In this document: piece by piece, positions 22,241 to 33,607 of the stretch | Position numbering within the stretch: the first letter of the stretch is position 1 | Layout: every line of letters starts with the position of its first letter | From: Platycnemis pennipes | Lineage: Eukaryota > Arthropoda > Insecta > Odonata > Platycnemididae | NCBI GenBank assembly: GCA_933228895.1 | Contig: OW121848.1 | Coordinates: forward strand, 154,768,688 to 154,832,687 | DNA length: 64,000 nucleotides | Reading direction: 5' to 3' | Notes under the pieces: generated by a model | The model's input: the letters and a program-made list of their open reading frames with translations, nothing else | Databases searched by the model: none | What the model was told of the DNA's origin: nothing | Translations under genes and position numbers: made by a program

Positions 22241-22878
22241 CATTGTCAGATTGCAGGTGGAAATTTAGACTTAATCTCTTAAACAAATTCCAAGACCATA
22301 TTTTCAGTGATGATATTAACAATATTTTGCGAACCTCAACTTACTATGGTAGACTGGACCATGATCACAAAATTAGAGAAATTGATTGCCGAACTGACAG
22401 ATTCAAAATGTTGGTAACGGCTTTCGGGCGTACCTCCACGTAGTGTTGTGTCAAGGTGACTAAAACAGAATGGCTGGAGAAACTGTCGTCACCTTGACGC
22501 TACACTACGCGGAGAATTGCCCGAAAGCCGTTAGCAGTGTTGAGAAACGCCGCGGAAACTTCAGATCCAGATTCAAAATGTCCTTTTTTCCTCGCACAAT
22601 TAGGGATATGAATAAGGGTAGTTGTATGCAGTACGAGTGTAGCAATGGATAACATTGGTAGCTGCATGTTGGTATAAGGAATTGAAGCTAACCCAACTAA
22701 CAGCATGTTTTTGCATGTTTCTTTGATATTTTTATCTTTTTTTAAATAGTGAAGTTTATAACAGTATATAAATACTAATCCTTTTTTATGCATGATATGT
22801 AGTGCACGTTTAGTGAGAATTCACCCCCTGCCACAACCATTATGGTGGCTTGCAGAGTATTATGTAGATGTAGATGTG
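22241..22878 (+). mobile_element. NLR-A copy interrupted by a hairpin insertion
   Basis: The copy starts at the SDRRLKFRLNLLNKFQ block and runs to the (TAGATG)n tail. A 156-base hairpin insert at 22412-22567 interrupts the codons just after the TDRFKM block. The 14 bases before it are repeated after it. Downstream the FFPRTIRDMN block resumes. Confidence 0.85.
22412..22567. repeat. Hairpin insertion with 14-base target duplication
   Basis: The 14-base word 'cagattcaaaatgt' occurs at 22398-22411 and 22568-22581. Uninterrupted NLR-A copies have it once, so it is a target-site duplication. Within the insert, 'taacggctttcgggc' near the left end and its complement near 22520 start arms of about 45 bases around a ~40-base loop. 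About 35 bases at the right end are outside the hairpin. No coding frame. Confidence 0.85.
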
Positions 22879-23627
22879 TAGAGCGTTGGTGTACTGAGTT
22901 CGATTTCGAATCCCTAGAGGGAATTTGTACACACGCAAGCAAAGCGAGCTACCGCAGCCAGTGAAATGAAATGACCCCTTTTTACGCTAAACTGGGCATT
23001 TCACGCGCCGCCGGGCAAAGAGTTCGGCACAGTCGCCATCCTGACCGAACGACGACGTCCTACGGGTTCGTAAGCTGCTGTGGCTTCTGTTGCCTGAGTT
23101 ACCTAGGAGACGAAATGGAGCGACTTCACTGCACATATTGGTTTCACTCTAAAGGCCCTCAGGGCAAAGGACTCTTGGGAACAACCGCTGGGGTGCATTC
23201 CTGGTTCAATCTGAAGTTCCGTTCAGTTCCAAGAACTGCTGAAGCGCTGCTGAGACCCTTGAGGCTGCCACTCGTCTGAACAAACAGCTGAATGTCAGCA
23301 GGAGGAATACACACGTGATGGGAGAGTAGCGATTCGCATGGTAATCGCCATTCTCATGACTCACGCCCTCCTTCGGTCGCCATTCGGCACCAAAGCTCTG
23401 TATTTTCTAAATACAGAGCCTTATTCGGCACCACTTGTCACCTTCTCCTCCGTGCGCTTATTGAAACATATCGCCAAAGTGTTTATCGAGCCACCCTCGA
23501 GATATCTACACATTCCTTGGGGTAATGTGCAGTTATCTACGCCATACAGCATCTCTGGAATGTGAAGCTCGACTCTACAAATCGATTCATTCTCCGGTAA
23601 CATTTACAACGTCTATGTCTGTATAAA
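22879..23627. other. tRNA-like fragment, small hairpin insert, no gene
   Basis: At about 22879-22925 'gtagagcgttggtgtac' and 'gatttcgaatccc' resemble tRNA D-arm and B-box sequences, as in a decayed SINE. At 23393-23422 a 30-base near-palindrome is flanked by 'attcggcacca' on both sides (23382-23392, 23423-23433). No gene is supported. Confidence 0.45.
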
Positions 23628-24394
23628 GCACATGATCTTTCCTGGGGTAAACATATACGTAAAATAATGGGTCCAGCTACTCGTAAACTGGGTTTCATCA
23701 AAAGATTTTTGGGTAAATGTGACGATCATGTACGAGAAATCAGCTAATGTTCCATTGTTAGACCTCACTTGGAATATGCTGCCAGTGTATGGGATCCCTA
23801 CGAAATCGGTCTAAGTAATGAACTTGAACGTGTGCAGCGAAGATCGGCAAGATTTGTAAAGGGACGATACGATAATTAATTAGCGTGACCAGTCTATTAA
23901 ATGAATTGAAATGGGAGTCATTGTCGGATCGCAGGTTGAAATTTAGACTTAATCTCTTAAGCAAATTCCAAGGCAATATTTTCAGTGATGATGTTAAAAA
24001 TATCTTGCGAACCCCAACTTACTATGGCAGACTGGGCCATAATCATAAAATTAGAGAAATTGATTGCCGAACCGACCGATTCAAAATGTCCTTTTTCCCT
24101 CGTACAATTAGAGATACGAATAACGGTAAATATGTCCTATCGGAGAGTAGCAATGAAAAGCATTGATAGCTGCATGTTGGTATGAGTACTTAAAGCTAAC
24201 CCTACTCACAGAATGTTTTTGCATGTTTGCTTTGCAATTTCTAACTTTTTTAAATAGTGTAGTTCTGACTACTATATTAATTCTATTCCTTTTTTATGCA
24301 TGATATCTAGTGCATGTTTGGTGGGAAATCACCCCCTGCCACACACCCTTGTGGTGGCTTGCAGGGTATTATGTAGATGTAGATAGATGTAGAT
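23628..24394 (+). mobile_element. NLR-A copy, 5'-truncated
   Basis: It begins at the 'catgatctttcctggggtaa' position of NLR-A and includes the whole C-terminal domain, the 3' UTR of the 'taaagctaaccctac' subfamily and a tail at 24394. Stops near 23746 and a frame break near 23880 inactivate it. The downstream 93 codons (23885-24166) remain open. Confidence 0.9.
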
Positions 24395-25470
24395 AGCCTC
24401 GGACATGTGCGTTGGGGATTGAATCATCAAACGTACTGGATGCATGCAACTTAAAGATACGTTACAAAGAATCAGAAAAAACCGGTTTTATGCACGGGAA
24501 TCTTTAGGAAATCAATGGGATCAAATCTTTATAACTCCGGACACCCGTTACTAAAGAAAATTTTTCATTATTTTAGATACGTTGACGATATCCTATGCCT
24601 GTGGACGGGGAGCAAAAGACAGCTTGACTCTTTGTGAAATATTTTAAACTCACTCCATCCCTCCCTCAAATTCACTATGGAATTCGGAGTGAGCTGCATT
24701 AATTTCCTTGACTTAACAATAGGATAGAAAGCACCTCTTCTCGATTTATAGGAAAGACACTTTATCAGATATAATTATCCCCGTAGATTCCCAACACCAT
24801 TTAACTCATAAACTAGCATCGTTAGAATCTATGATTCACAGACTAGTATCTATTCCTCTCGATACTGCCAGCTTCAAAAAATAATTAAATACCATTAACT
24901 ATAGGGAATAATAACGGTTACAGCTCTCACTTGATCCAAGAATTGCTAAATTAAAAAGTTTACCAAAATACAGTGTAATCTTCAACTTATGTTCAAGATG
25001 CTCAATGTGATAAAACCACGAGGTGGTGTAAATTACCCTTTCTCGGCCATATTTCCCACAGAATTTGCTTTCACATTCTGAAGGACAAGTATAGAGTGTG
25101 TTTTTACTCTCCGACATCCGTAGGGAAAGTGCTTTTTAATTCAAAAGACCCAGTGGATGTGTTAGACAAAAGTAGAGAGTATGCGCTTCATTGTGGTGAG
25201 AGCAATGTATGTGGGGCAAGCGGGTAGGAAATTCAAAACCCGAATCAAGGAGCATATACTAAGTGTGAACCATAGTGATTGTAAATCATATTTTGCCAAA
25301 CATCTCCTCGAGACTGGTCATAAAAGTGATTTTAACATAAAATATTTGCATACATATGATAAAAGTTGTAGGTTAAATTGTTTAGAAAGAGTAGAAATTT
25401 TAAGACACTCCATTTAACCTAATGTATGTATTTTAAACTATTTGACAAATTTTCAAGCCTCGCAGATGTT
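24395..25470 (+). mobile_element. Penelope-like element, decayed
   Basis: Fragments on the plus strand give a reverse transcriptase end (RYVDDIL at about 24575-24595, then a NFLDLTI block at 24710, then HKLASLESMIHRLVSIPL at about 24810) and a GIY-YIG nuclease domain at 25170-25417. This order is that of Penelope-like retroelements. Many stops and frame changes are present. The 5' part of RT is absent, and the copy starts exactly where the NLR-A tail ends. Confidence 0.75.
25170..25417 (+). pseudogene. GIY-YIG endonuclease domain of Penelope-like element
   Basis: The frame at 25181-25417 contains MYVGQAGRKFKTRIKEH, the core of the GIY-YIG fold with its arginine and the following E-H, then a histidine-rich FAKHLLETGHK block. 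The cysteine-containing part before it (ALHCGES) is in another frame, so a frameshift lies near 25200. In intact Penelope-like elements this domain cuts target DNA for insertion. This copy cannot make the joined protein. Confidence 0.7.
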
Positions 25471-28400
25471 TTTAACGGTTTTAAAATCCGACTTGTACTC
25501 CTACCCTAATGCCCGTCACAATACCCTCACCGCTAATTGCACCCCCACTGCTGTCCTTGACGGAACCTAACTCCCTCCCTTCCCACCATTCCTCCCCCCC
25601 CCCCCCAATGCCACCACCCCATCCTAAACTCTCCCTCCCCCTCGGTTTGAGTCCTTCCTCCACTCCTCATAGTAACATATGTAATGCCTTGTGTTGAAAT
25701 GTTTTGCCAGTTGAAAATGACGCTTAGTTGTTGAAATCGATCGGGAAATATATAAAGCTGTGTGGAAAGTACAAAGTTTGTTTAGTTACTATATTTAACC
25801 TTATAGAAAGTTTAAATGCTCGCGGTAAACCTATCAACATAGCAGTTTAGGTTTTAAACTTTGTCTTCGTGCCCAAATGAGTTGGCATATGCCAGGATTA
25901 TTGAAGAATTCTGACTTCTCTAAAAGACTTCAACTTCACCTGATTGACAGTCCTTTATCCGTATTTTCAGATTCTCATTCATTACCATAATTCACTCCTC
26001 ATTTATCCTCCTTATATATTCATTAGCTGGATACTAGCGTTCCTTCACATTTCTCCTGATGCGCATTTCTCAGCTCCCTTTTTGTTCTTTTGACGTTGAC
26101 ACAAAATTCCGTCACTAGCGATTTTCGATCAGAACCTGCATCCGAAAACTCAAGGCTAAATGCTAAATTAGAATGCTAAATAACGGCAAGAATTAAGACC
26201 TAAATGTAGGACAAGAGTTAGGGATGATTGGACTTCCGATTCAAGAAAGAGAAAAAAATACTCGATGCACGAGAGAAGTATAGGAGAAGAGAACGGGATA
26301 AGAGAGAGAGAAAGAGGATTGGAACGGGATGATGAGACAAGGGGTATGAAACGCTCCGAAGTGAATGTCGGAACGGATTCTATGGAACGAGAACTCGTCA
26401 CAAACGGAGCTAGCTGGGTTAGAAAAGACGGTACGGGATTTGGATGGGTGAGGAGGAAGATCTCCGGAACATAGAAGCGGAATCGGAGATTAGCTAGGGG
26501 AAAAATGGATGGGGGAACGTTTTCGGAGGCAGGATGGCGTTACTGATGACGTGGCCAAAGAGCTTCATAGATAGTACATCTGATTTCAATAGTATGACCA
26601 TGATAGTTTTGCTTATGTATACTTTACACCTACAATTCTTTGATGCTCGATATTATCTTTTTGAAAAGGTAAAACCATGACGCAAAGAAAAGTAAACCCA
26701 CGTAGAATGGAATTCATTCACAACGATCATGAATAATTTATCTGGATCACCAGGGAATAATGATAAGTTATCCACCATCAAGGAAATTTAAATTATCTTT
26801 TCCTTTCCACTGTGCAGTGAATAGTATTGGCTACTAAATTGACAGAAATGCATTTCAACACCATTCATTTGACATATTATGATTTTTAAGCACTTAGTTA
26901 TTTTTAATGCTATTATTTTCGTTCCATTATGTCAATGTGTTTTCCATCCTCCTATTCCCATACTTTACGATTAAAATTTATAACCCCAGTATTTTAACAT
27001 CTTGCGAGAATAAATATTCTGTATGATGTTAAGAGAAATGGAGGTCCTTGTTTATACGCATCTTGTTCCCCCTAATACCAACCTTAAGTTGCTCTCAATC
27101 TCGCAATATTTCATTCGGTAAATCTCTCTTCGATGCGGAGTAGAATTCGCCCGGGGGTGCATTGAGAGTGGCAAACATTTCACATGCATTGAACTTTCCG
27201 AGTACTAACAACCGCTGTATTTTGTGAGAAATTTTTGTCTCCAAAATTATGCAGCGAGTCATTAACACTCGGTAAAAAGAGTAGCCGGAACACAGTGGTC
27301 GGAAATGGAAAATTCTTGAACACAATTACTAAATAGGATTATTGAGACACAGACTTAAAACTTCACACAAATACTCAGAAAAGATTTTTAATTAAGGAAT
27401 AGTGAATCATTTTTCATGGCTATCATCCGTTAGTCAGATACAGGGGCTCAAACATGACCGAATTTCCAAAAAGAACTCCCCAACTCATTTTTCTCTGAAT
27501 ATCTTCCAAGTTAAGTTGAAGGTGACGTTGTGGGAGGAATTTTATCGAATAAAAAATAGCACTTTCTATTAACACAATCCATTGTCTTTACAATACCCAA
27601 GCTTCAAATGATTTTTGAAGCATTTTAGTGCTATTTCATTACAAAATGGCGGACGCTGTTTTCGGAAAATATTTTACATAAAGTAGAGAATATTTAGCAT
27701 TTTAGGGAGAGACCTGTCAAGTGACTTATATCACAGCACTCTTTGAAGACTCATAAACACGAAAATGAATATAAATTAAAAATAAGTTTGCGACGCCGAA
27801 AAATACACATGATTTTCCGACCGCGCGTCCGGTGTCTGGCTCCGCGCGGTGGGGGATGGAAGTGAATCGCTTACATTGCTCAAGTGACATGGACCCTTAA
27901 GCTTCCAATTCGTCGTTTTTGAGCTGCACTCATTGTCATTAACCTCCACTGACTCTATATTGATAAAATCGCGAGAATATTGAATGGTGTGAGCGGATAA
28001 GTATACGCGGGATCGCGTTAAGTTATTTCCCTTTGCGTACACAACACACTGCCGAAGTGATAGTTAAACATATCACGGTAGCAATGGTTTAATTTTGATG
28101 CAAAAAAAGATTGTATGAAGAGTAAGAATCTTTAGATGTAGATGATAAGAGCAGGGGCAATTATTTAAACCTTTATGCATGTCTATGAGATAACCAGCAA
28201 ACCCTTTTGTGTATTTTTTATATTAACATTGTCAATTATTTATATCATTTTGTTTTTCTATTGCTTGGATTGTCTTAGTGGTAGAATAAGAAAGAAGGGG
28301 ATTGTTAGAGAAGAGGACATCTAGTTGAAGGCTGATGCCTATGAATTGAAGTATTGAATTTGATATTGGAGAGACAAAAATAAAAAAAAAGTGCAAAGAG

Positions 28401-29854
28401 ATGTAAGAATTTTAATTTATAATCGCTTTGGCACGATGACAAGCCCAAACGGGAAGTAATGGTTTACTTTCGTGTATAAATTTTATGTTGGTCATATGTC
28501 TCGCAAAACGTAATCGAAGTAACACTGCTAATTGATCAGGAGTCAGTATTTGCGAGTACCATTTTACGACGATAGATGTAGTCTCCATTAATTTGAAATT
28601 ACCAGCGCCCAATCTTTTCGTCTTGAATTCATTTGTCAATTATATAGTACGAAAACGTTTTAGTGACATGGAATTGCATATCTTGAGTTAAAGTAGTCCT
28701 TAACAAGTTCCAGAACAATAAAAGATAGACTTCAGAAAATTTGGCATATTGTAATATTCGTCAAAGTAATCTTATCATATTCCAGTATCACACGGTTAAC
28801 TTTCTATAGTTTCTATCTTTTCTATTTCCGCGCACACATCAAAACGTTTATGTGGTTTGGCTCTCTCTTTTTTGCACGTATAAATCCGCATAATACCCCA
28901 TTTTAAGACACTCCCTAAGAGCTTTCCGAGATAGGTATCGCACCGGATATTCACGAAGAGAGAACGAATAGTGTGTCAGGAAACAAGTTGGCTTTCAGTT
29001 AGAATTCAAGCCATTTTGCTTTAGAAAACTTTATTGACGAGTGTTCCATTAGAGGTCCGCAGAATATTAATGCTTTTAGGCAAGCACAATAAAAATATTT
29101 ACGCCAAGAGCTGTAGCAATGAATATTCGTACATATTGTAATGGGCCGTTTCCCTCCACCCGGATACAAAGGGGGACAGGCGTGACCTTTAAACTAATGC
29201 GTTTCGGCGGCGTACGCCCACCCCCTAATTGTAGGGATCCCGAGCCGTCGAGGATTATTATTATGCAGTGGACAAAACAATGAATTTGGGGTCTCTGGGA
29301 GAAAACCAAAGATAAGACGAACCACGAAGGGGGGATCACCACTGGGGGGTCCGGGAATTTTGAAAAATAAACATCTTAAAATGACGTTTTGAAGGTGTTC
29401 TGAGCCATGAAATTCCCTTACTAATTGCATATTTTGAATCAGTTTTTTAAACTTTTTTTTAAATTGAGCCACAAAATAGCGAGGTTTAAGGCCTTATGAG
29501 GGTAACTATGTTCTTTTCTTATATTTGAGAAAAACCTGCTATAAATTGAGCGATTAGTGAAAAACGAGTAATTTTTAAATACTTCTTATGTTTTTATATT
29601 ATAATCTTATGGGTGATGGTAGTTCAACTATGCTTGGGAAAACTTTATTTTAATAAATATAATTAATTATATATATATATGCTGCACGCTTACGGTACAC
29701 ACTTTGGGTGAAAATCATACTTATAAGTCTAATTAGTATTTAAAGTATACCCTTTTTAATTAATAAAATTTATATTTAAGTTTCTTAACAAATTAGAATT
29801 TTGTTTGCAAGGCAACTCTATATTGTACAAAATTTTCAGATTCTTAGTTGCATA
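25471..29854. other. Long stretch with no recognised gene
   Basis: About 4.4 kb, mostly AT-rich. It has a run of 14 C at 25600, a purine-rich stretch at 26230-26480 and small non-coding frames on both strands. Near 25713 'ttgaaaatgacgc...gttgttgaaatc' faintly resembles the hammerhead-like repeats elsewhere. An (AT)n run is at 29668-29680. I see no protein, tRNA or shared repeat. Confidence 0.45.
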
Positions 29855-30031
29855 CCTATTAATAGGGACCGGAAAAAATCACATGTTACGATAAAAGCGA
29901 CTTTTATGCGAAAATTCGGGATAAAAGCGAAATACCTGCGAATTCAGTAAATGTGCGAAAAATATGTGGAATGAGCTTATGAGTACCAAAAAATAGTAGG
30001 AAATGGTTATAAAAATATCTTTACATGTTGC

Positions 30032-30124
30032 GTGAAGGTTTCTCGGCTCTTCCACCGGGTTGTTGCGTCCATGTCCGCCTGACATGGAGGCAATAACCCG
30101 GTGGAGGACCCGAGAAACCTTCAC
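30032..30124. repeat. 93-base hairpin
   Basis: Arms 'gtgaaggtttctcggctctt' onward and their near complement up to 30124 pair over about 44 bases, around a loop of roughly 4 bases at 30076. It lies inside the hAT element near its left end and could be an internal part of it or a later insert. No flanking duplication is seen. Confidence 0.7.
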
Positions 30125-31330
30125 TCAGCAGATACACCGGGAAAGCACCAGATATTTCATCTTCACATATTTTTCATCATGAATTATCCCATTTTTATCC
30201 ATTAAAACTCTGATTGTTAACATATGAACATATCAAATTAGCATATTTTTAACTTAAACGTAATAAAACACACATATGTGAAATGGTTATACCGCGCAAT
30301 GAGCAGAGGAGCGTTGTTGCGCATTTTGTTTCACCTTTGTCAGTAAACAAAAGTGTTTGGGTGCGCACTTGCATTCACACGGTGCATCAGTTGTGTGAGG
30401 CAGTGAAATTGCGAGACAGTACGAGGATTCAGGCTTTAAAACTTAGGTGCTAGCGGGTTATCCTAATTATCGACAAATACCATACACAGTTAAACTTCGT
30501 ATTTGCGTTATCGGAATATACGTTTTCCCGTAATTTACAACGTTTTTATCGCTATCCATCCCATTTCCTGTATCTCCAGCGTATGTACAACCCCGCATAT
30601 ACACCATGACAGTTTCCGTTTTCCCACTGTTTGCGTTAGATGCGGGGTAGAATGCGATGAATTAAAAAAAAAACAAAATTACCTTCTATGACATTTAGCC
30701 ATATACACCAGTATAAGACACTTTTTTGCTTCGTTTCGTGCATGTACACTTCAAAAACACGACAGAGAGGGCAGTAAAGTGCTCATTTTTATGGAATAAT
30801 TTGAACATAGCGGCGTAGCGGGACAGTACACAGTGCCACTAGTGACGGAAAGATGAAATATTTACACTCGTGATCCTTTTGCCGGGTAAAGATTTGTACT
30901 ATGAAATGAATAGGACGCAATTTATAATTTAGGAACACTTGCGGGAGAATATATAAACCGTACCGACGTTCTTATTGTGAAGAATGAAAATGAATTTTTA
31001 CCCAGACATTATGAAATGCTTAAAATGCATTAACTGAACTGCTGGACGATAATAGGGAATCATTCGTCAGACCATCGCACTGAATTGATTCTACAGTTTT
31101 ATTACAGGTTACTACAAAACAAAACTTATTGAAACTTGTTTAATCGCGTGAAAACCGCATCGAATAAATAAAATTATTTTGCTGAGAAATGTTTGAAGCT
31201 GGATATCTGCTTGTGCTGGTTGGCCAGCGACGCAGCTCAATATTGTCATGTTGTTTATGTTATCCTTAATTACTCCGGAACATACATTTCATTTTTACTA
31301 GGAAATGGATGCGAATTATAGTATTTTCAG

Positions 31331-31570
31331 GTGACTCGAGAGTTTTCGGGTTTCTCCCTCGTTGATTCATCCCTCTGGACGAAAGTTTCGTCGGCATTTC
31401 AGACGCCATATTCAGGTCCTCAATCATCAAATTTATTTTATCTTCTTTCTATTTATTTCCTATGTCTAATTTCCTCTACTTCGGACCTGAAGATGCCGTC
31501 TGGAATGCCGGCGAAACTCGTCTAGTAAGATGAACCACCGCGGAAAAAAAATCGGAAACTCTCGGGTCAT
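31331..31570. repeat. Palindromic repeat with hammerhead-like cores
   Basis: The left part ('gactcgagagttttcgg' to 'ttcaggtcc') and the right part ('ggacctgaagatgcc' to 'ctctcgggtc') are imperfect inverted copies around an AT-rich centre. The left part is similar over about 70 bases to 48208-48285. The right arm holds CTGAAGA (31487-31493), a GCCG/CGGC stem and GAAA (31513-31516) followed by CTCGTC. The left arm holds a damaged version on the minus strand. Confidence 0.6.
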
Positions 31571-32409
31571 CTTCTAAACACGTTAGGCGAGAGCCTTCGC
31601 AGCAACTAGAATCTTTTCAATTTAGGCGTGAATAAAATTGATGGATTCTCATGATACAACTCGCGCTGATGCAGGGTAAAGCGTAACATCGGATTACCGT
31701 TCTCTACGATAGATACAATTATGAAAAATCGCGATGTAACTCAGAAACATGCTGGACATACACTTACTAATCAAGAAATTTATGTATGAAAGAATAACAA
31801 CTTGAAAAGTAGTTTTTAAGTTTCAGATGTTCAAATATCGCAGCGAATGGCTTCGTCATAAGAGAAAAGGCATCACACAATTTATAACTTTGGGAATTAT
31901 GGACTTAACAACGTCCAATATTGGAAGTTGTCAAGTTCAACCCAAACCCAACCAACTATATGGTTGGTTGCGTTGGTTAAAGCATTTGTTGAAATATATT
32001 GTAAAAAATAAATCAGGACAGCTTTAAGAAATAATTAATAATATTACTCTAGTTCAGTTTATCAGTGTTTCATATTTATATATTTACTCTATATTGTTAA
32101 AGTATGCATGTACGATTAAAAATTGTCCTTCTCCCCCGATTTGCATTTTCCAGCGATTAACACTTTTTCTAGCGGTTACTAGAAAAGTGTAAATAAGGGG
32201 TTTTACCCTGTGCGTATTCAGGATTTTCGCTTCGGGAAGATGGGACGCAATACTATTACTGTGTTTGAACAAGCTTAAACATGCTGTGGTAATGGACTTT
32301 ATACTTTCGATAGCAAAATCATTATTTCTAAGCATCGCAATGTACGAGTTGCGTGGGTGAAAAAACATCATTTTGAAGCATATAGTAAGTGAAGAGCACA
32401 TAATGGCCC

Positions 32410-33066
32410 TCAGGGCACAAATTCAGTTTGCCACAGAAAATGCCAAGACAACTGTTGATTTGTGAAAAGTACTGGGGGGTTTATCACCACACGGAACATG
32501 TTCTGTGCCCAAAGCGGTCATTCATTGAAATTGAGCTTCAGGCCATTCTTGAATGGCATTTTGGATCGACTTCAGCTGCTCTGAAAAAATTTTCTGAGGT
32601 TAAGAGTGCACCGATGAAAGATGTATTCAGGCGTGTTATTTTGTAATTTAAATATAAACTTGCTGCATTAATAAAAAATATCAAAATGGAAACGTTTTCA
32701 CGAATATTGGGGAGGTCTTTTCAGTCAAAAATATAATATTAAACAACCCTTCTGATGTTGTGGAGAAGGCTTTGTACCTAAGCAGTTGTCAAGATCTTAC
32801 ACCAGAAGAATTTTGCCGTGGTTACAGGGTACTGAAGAGCACGTTAGGTGAGGAGATAGAGAAACCTACCGACAGAGAAGTCAATTTAATTTCAATTCTT
32901 CTCTCAATGAAGGATGAAAACCCGAAGTTCTCTCCAAAAGCCATCCAAACAGTGTATGCACCTTCTAATAATGTGGACAGTGAGAGCTGCTTTCGCCCTA
33001 TAAGACAGTTGTGAATGACAGAAGAGCTAATTTAAAATATGATAATGCTTTTGTTTGTAGCGTATC
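32410..33066 (+). pseudogene. hAT transposase C-terminal part, broken
   Basis: Two open pieces (32428-32643 and 32757-33013) and a third in a shifted frame (about 33000-33064) together read like the end of a hAT transposase. The diagnostic part is the C-terminal dimerisation block: YAPSNNVDSESCFRP, then, after a one-base shift, YKTVVNDRRANLKYDNAF. Stops at 32644 and between the pieces show it is dead. The catalytic core residues upstream cannot be identified, and an N-terminal zinc-finger region is at best hinted at near 30640 (CVRCGVEC). Confidence 0.7.
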
Positions 33067-33607
33067 CTTTGATTCGATTCCATGCCCACATTAATTGTCA
33101 ATAAATAAACATTTAAAAGTTTCCCTTCTTTTTTACTTGCACAAGTTCCCCGTCCCGATGACTGGTTTGCTTTTTGTGTAGGTACTTGAACCTGGATACA
33201 ATCTTTGATATGATGAGTAGGTATTAGTATGAAGTCATATTGAAGTCTAAAATAAATCAGCCGTAGTCTATATGACAATTTTTTTTAAATAATCATTTCT
33301 TTCTAAAGTAAATTAGCTACAAATTTCGTTACAATTTTTAACTCATTTTCTCATAATAGAAAATATTGTTACAGCGTCAGATTAATTTGTCATAAAAGAG
33401 TTTGCATAAGTTTAAACAAATTTATTGATTTAAGTAATAATATATTTGCATATTGTGCAAACAGGCTTAAGAATTGATATTTAACTCTAGGTAATTCGAT
33501 GATAAAAAATAGATGCTAATTTGAGAAAAGTAAATTCTAATTTCGTAAAAAATATATGCTAATATTTAAAAATATAGATGTTATTTTTTCCGGTCCCTAC
33601 CTATTAA

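Larger units (their letters stand above)
29863..33599. mobile_element. hAT DNA transposon, 3.7 kb, decayed transposase
   Basis: The left end begins 'tagggaccggaaaaaat' and the right end is its exact complement (33583-33599), with a few more matching bases inward. The 8 bases outside each end are identical: 'cctattaa' at 29855-29862 and 33600-33607. An 8-base duplication and a transposase of hAT type inside (32.4-33.1 kb) identify the class. The interior also carries a 93-base hairpin at 30032-30124 and a palindromic repeat at 31331-31570. Confidence 0.9.

Noticed and set aside
25595..25615. Poly-C run as a functional element
   Set aside because: It is a simple homopolymer in a low-complexity C-rich stretch with no associated feature.
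30640..30665. N-terminal zinc finger of the hAT transposase
   Set aside because: Only a CxxC and one further cysteine are visible, with a stop soon after. Too weak to annotate as a domain.
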